Shown: piece by piece, positions 62,501 to 64,000 of the stretch
Layout: every line of letters starts with the position of its first letter
Numbering within the stretch: position 1 is the stretch's first letter
NCBI RefSeq assembly: GCF_014648135.1
Contig: NZ_BMQN01000004.1
Span: forward strand, 186,001 to 250,000
Origin: Deinococcus sedimenti
GTDB taxonomy: Bacteria > Deinococcota > Deinococci > Deinococcales > Deinococcaceae
Length of the DNA: 64,000 nucleotides
Reading direction: 5' to 3'
Notes under the pieces: model-generated
Told to the model about the DNA's origin: nothing
What the model saw: the letters and a program-made list of their open reading frames with translations, nothing else
Databases searched by the model: none
Position numbers and translations under genes: made by a program

Positions 62501-63280
62501 ATGATCGAGGTGCAGGGGTACACCAAGCGCTACGGGCGGCACGAGGCCGTCAGCAACCTGTCGTTCACGGTGCAGCCCGGTGCGGTGTTCGGCCTGCTGG
62601 GCAGCAACGGGGCGGGGAAGACCACCACCATCCGCGCGCTGGTGGGTCTGACCCGCCCGAGCAGCGGCACGGTGCGCGTGGCGGGCTTCGACGTGTGGCG
62701 CGACCCGGTCAAGGCCAAGGCGGCGTTCGGGTACATCCCGGACCGCCCGTACCTGTACGGCAAACTGACGGCGCGGGAACTGCTGCGCTTCGTGGGGCAG
62801 CTGTATCAGGTGCCGGACGCGGACAGCGAGATCGACCGCTGGCTGGAGTTCTTCCGCCTGACCGACTTCGGCAACGAGCTGATCGAGACGTACTCGCACG
62901 GCATGCGGCAGAAGGTGGCGATCATCGCCGCGCTACTGCCCGACCCGCCCGTGCTGATCGTGGACGAGCCGATGGTGGGGCTCGACCCGCACGCGGCGCG
63001 GCAGGTGCGCGACCTGTTCCGCTCGCACGCCGACCGGGGCCGCACGGTGCTGCTGACGACCCACTCGCTGCCCGTGGCGGAGGCCGTCTGCGACCGCCTC
63101 GTGGTGCTGGACCGGGGTAAGGTGCTCGGCGAGGGCAGCATGGACGACCTGCGCGCCCGTACCGGCACCGAGGCCGGGGGCGTGCACGGCGACAGCCTGG
63201 AACGCATCTTCTTCCGCCTGCTGGAGGACGAACTGGAGGAACAACGCCGCGCCCGCGAGGAAGCCGGGGTGGGCGCTTGA
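62501..63280 (+). CDS. ABC exporter ATPase
   Basis: 259 residues from ATG 62501; TACGCT 7 nt upstream, leaderless. Walker A GSNGAGKTT, signature YSHGMRQK, Walker B VLIVDEPMVGLDP, His in TTHSL. Typical of multidrug/antibiotic or Na+ exporters of the CcmA type. Last 40 residues are a charged helix. Overlaps the permease start. Confidence 0.9.
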   Translation: MIEVQGYTKRYGRHEAVSNLSFTVQPGAVFGLLGSNGAGKTTTIRALVGLTRPSSGTVRVAGFDVWRDPVKAKAAFGYIPDRPYLYGKLTARELLRFVGQLYQVPDADSEIDRWLEFFRLTDFGNELIETYSHGMRQKVAIIAALLPDPPVLIVDEPMVGLDPHAARQVRDLFRSHADRGRTVLLTTHSLPVAEAVCDRLVVLDRGKVLGEGSMDDLRARTGTEAGGVHGDSLERIFFRLLEDELEEQRRAREEAGVGA

Positions 63281-64000
63281 CCGTCACGCCCGCCCCCCGA
63301 CCCGCGCGCACCGCGCCGCCCAGTCTGAGCGCCCTGAAACTCCGCGCACTGGCCCACACCATTCGCAAAGCCCCGAAGTGGGGCTACGCACTCGTGGGTA
63401 CCCTGGCCCTGCTCCTCGTGGTGGGCGAGGTGGTCGGCACCTGGAAAGCCCTGACGTTCCTGGGCCGCTTCGGGGACATCGGTCTGAACGTGTTCGCGCG
63501 CGTGCTGGAGATCGGCCTGATCACCCTGAGTAGCGGCGTGACGTTCAGCGCCACCACCGCCGCCATCAGCACGCTGTACCTCAGCGACGACCTGAACTTC
63601 CTGCTGACCCAGCCCATCAGGACCACCCGCGTGTTCGCGCTGAAGGTCACCGAGACGTTCCTGAACGCCGCGCTGGTCCCGGTGTTCCTGACCGTACCGC
63701 TGCTTCTGACGGTCGCCGCGTACTTCCAGGCGCCCGTCTGGGCGTACCCGGTCATGATCCTCGCCACGCTGCTGGTGTTCGCCGCGCCCGTGGGCCTCGG
63801 CGCGCTGCTGGCTGTGCTGCTCATGCGGGTCGCCCCGGTCGGCCGCGTCCGCGAGGTCAGTACCGGCCTGGGCGTCGTCATCAGCGCCGCGCTGGTGTAC
63901 GCCATCCGCGCGCTGCGGCCCGAAGTCCTCGTGCAGAAACTGCAGGACCCCACCAAGGTCGAGGCGCTGCTGCGCGACTTCGCCGGACCCAGCAGCCCCC
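63277..64000 (+). CDS. ABC exporter permease (partial)
   Basis: Open to the right edge, about 241 residues visible. Best start is TTG at 63277 overlapping the ATPase stop (TTGA); no ATG is available early in the frame. Membrane segments WGYALVGTLALLLVVGEVVG, IGLITLSSGVTFSATTAAIS, ALVPVFLTVPLLLTVAAYF and VMILATLLVFAAPVGLGALLAVLL. LLTQPIRTTRVFALKVTETFL is the loop common to putative ABC-2-like exporters. Function by pairing with the ATPase. Confidence 0.82.
   Translation, partial: MTVTPAPRPARTAPPSLSALKLRALAHTIRKAPKWGYALVGTLALLLVVGEVVGTWKALTFLGRFGDIGLNVFARVLEIGLITLSSGVTFSATTAAISTLYLSDDLNFLLTQPIRTTRVFALKVTETFLNAALVPVFLTVPLLLTVAAYFQAPVWAYPVMILATLLVFAAPVGLGALLAVLLMRVAPVGRVREVSTGLGVVISAALVYAIRALRPEVLVQKLQDPTKVEALLRDFAGPSSP

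Overview
The window is chromosomal DNA of a Deinococcus-type bacterium. The evidence is a G+C content near 70% by eye, protein families and small lipoproteins typical of the genus (HRDC protein with an Arg-rich linker, AlkA-type glycosylase, SulP carrier of the Deinococcus SLC26 kind), and very many genes whose start codon sits 6-7 nt downstream of a TANNNT -10 box, the leaderless-transcript arrangement described in Deinococcus. I see no rRNA, tRNA, CRISPR array, prophage or intact insertion sequence. Genes are densely packed in short operons on both strands.

Layout. 1-3541 (minus): a cut-off DinB-like gene, a VWA protein, a lipoprotein and a secreted protein. 3669-6689 (plus): a degenerate PLP-enzyme/HRDC fusion and a catalase-family protein. 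6712-10050 (minus): a cobalamin riboswitch and btuF-btuC-btuD followed by a [2Fe-2S] ferredoxin-like gene. 10070-13208: plsC, an NAD(P)-binding protein, xseB, a flavin-reductase-like protein and an AlkA-family glycosylase. 13292-15753 (minus): two secreted serine proteases (S1 and S8), then 600 nt of A+T-rich non-coding DNA. 16355-19973 (minus): DMT exporter, ABC ATPase-permease fusion, Nudix hydrolase and SDR. 20139-25919: small proteins, a PaaR-like TetR repressor and a large BTAD/AAA regulator. 26009-31800: hisC, a Cys-cluster protein, an APH-like kinase, a flavin reductase, a CAP-domain lipoprotein and msrB. 31917-35402 (minus): acyl-CoA carboxylase beta, zapE and a YlmH-like S4 protein. 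35579-42475: a degenerate GGDEF-EAL protein, a Tat-exported MBL hydrolase, argB, a GNAT enzyme and a SulP carrier. 42503-48514: a CPA2 antiporter with a UBP zinc finger, a histidine kinase, a PfkB kinase and mltG. 49371-56814 (minus): mutL, TetR, a FAD-linked dehydrogenase and mutS, with one oxidoreductase on plus. 57468-64000 (plus): SDR, tatA-tatC, lgt, glmU and an ABC exporter cut by the window end.

Connections. The TetR at 22000-22581 has upstream of it a 14-bp palindrome that recurs, in reverse complement, over the promoter of the acyl-CoA carboxylase gene 11 kb away, suggesting one fatty-acid/acyl-CoA regulon. A second TetR (51046-51687) and the divergent NAD(P)H oxidoreductase share two copies of the perfect palindrome TTGACAnTGTCAA. 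lgt would lipidate the five lipobox-bearing proteins seen here, and tatAC would export the twin-arginine MBL protein. Two families of dispersed hairpin-forming intergenic repeats (four and three copies) are the least explained structure. In the first, stems stay paired while their sequence changes.

Limits: functions are from motif reading and family memory, without alignments. Start codons were moved from the longest ORF to the best ribosome-binding or leaderless site where one was visible.
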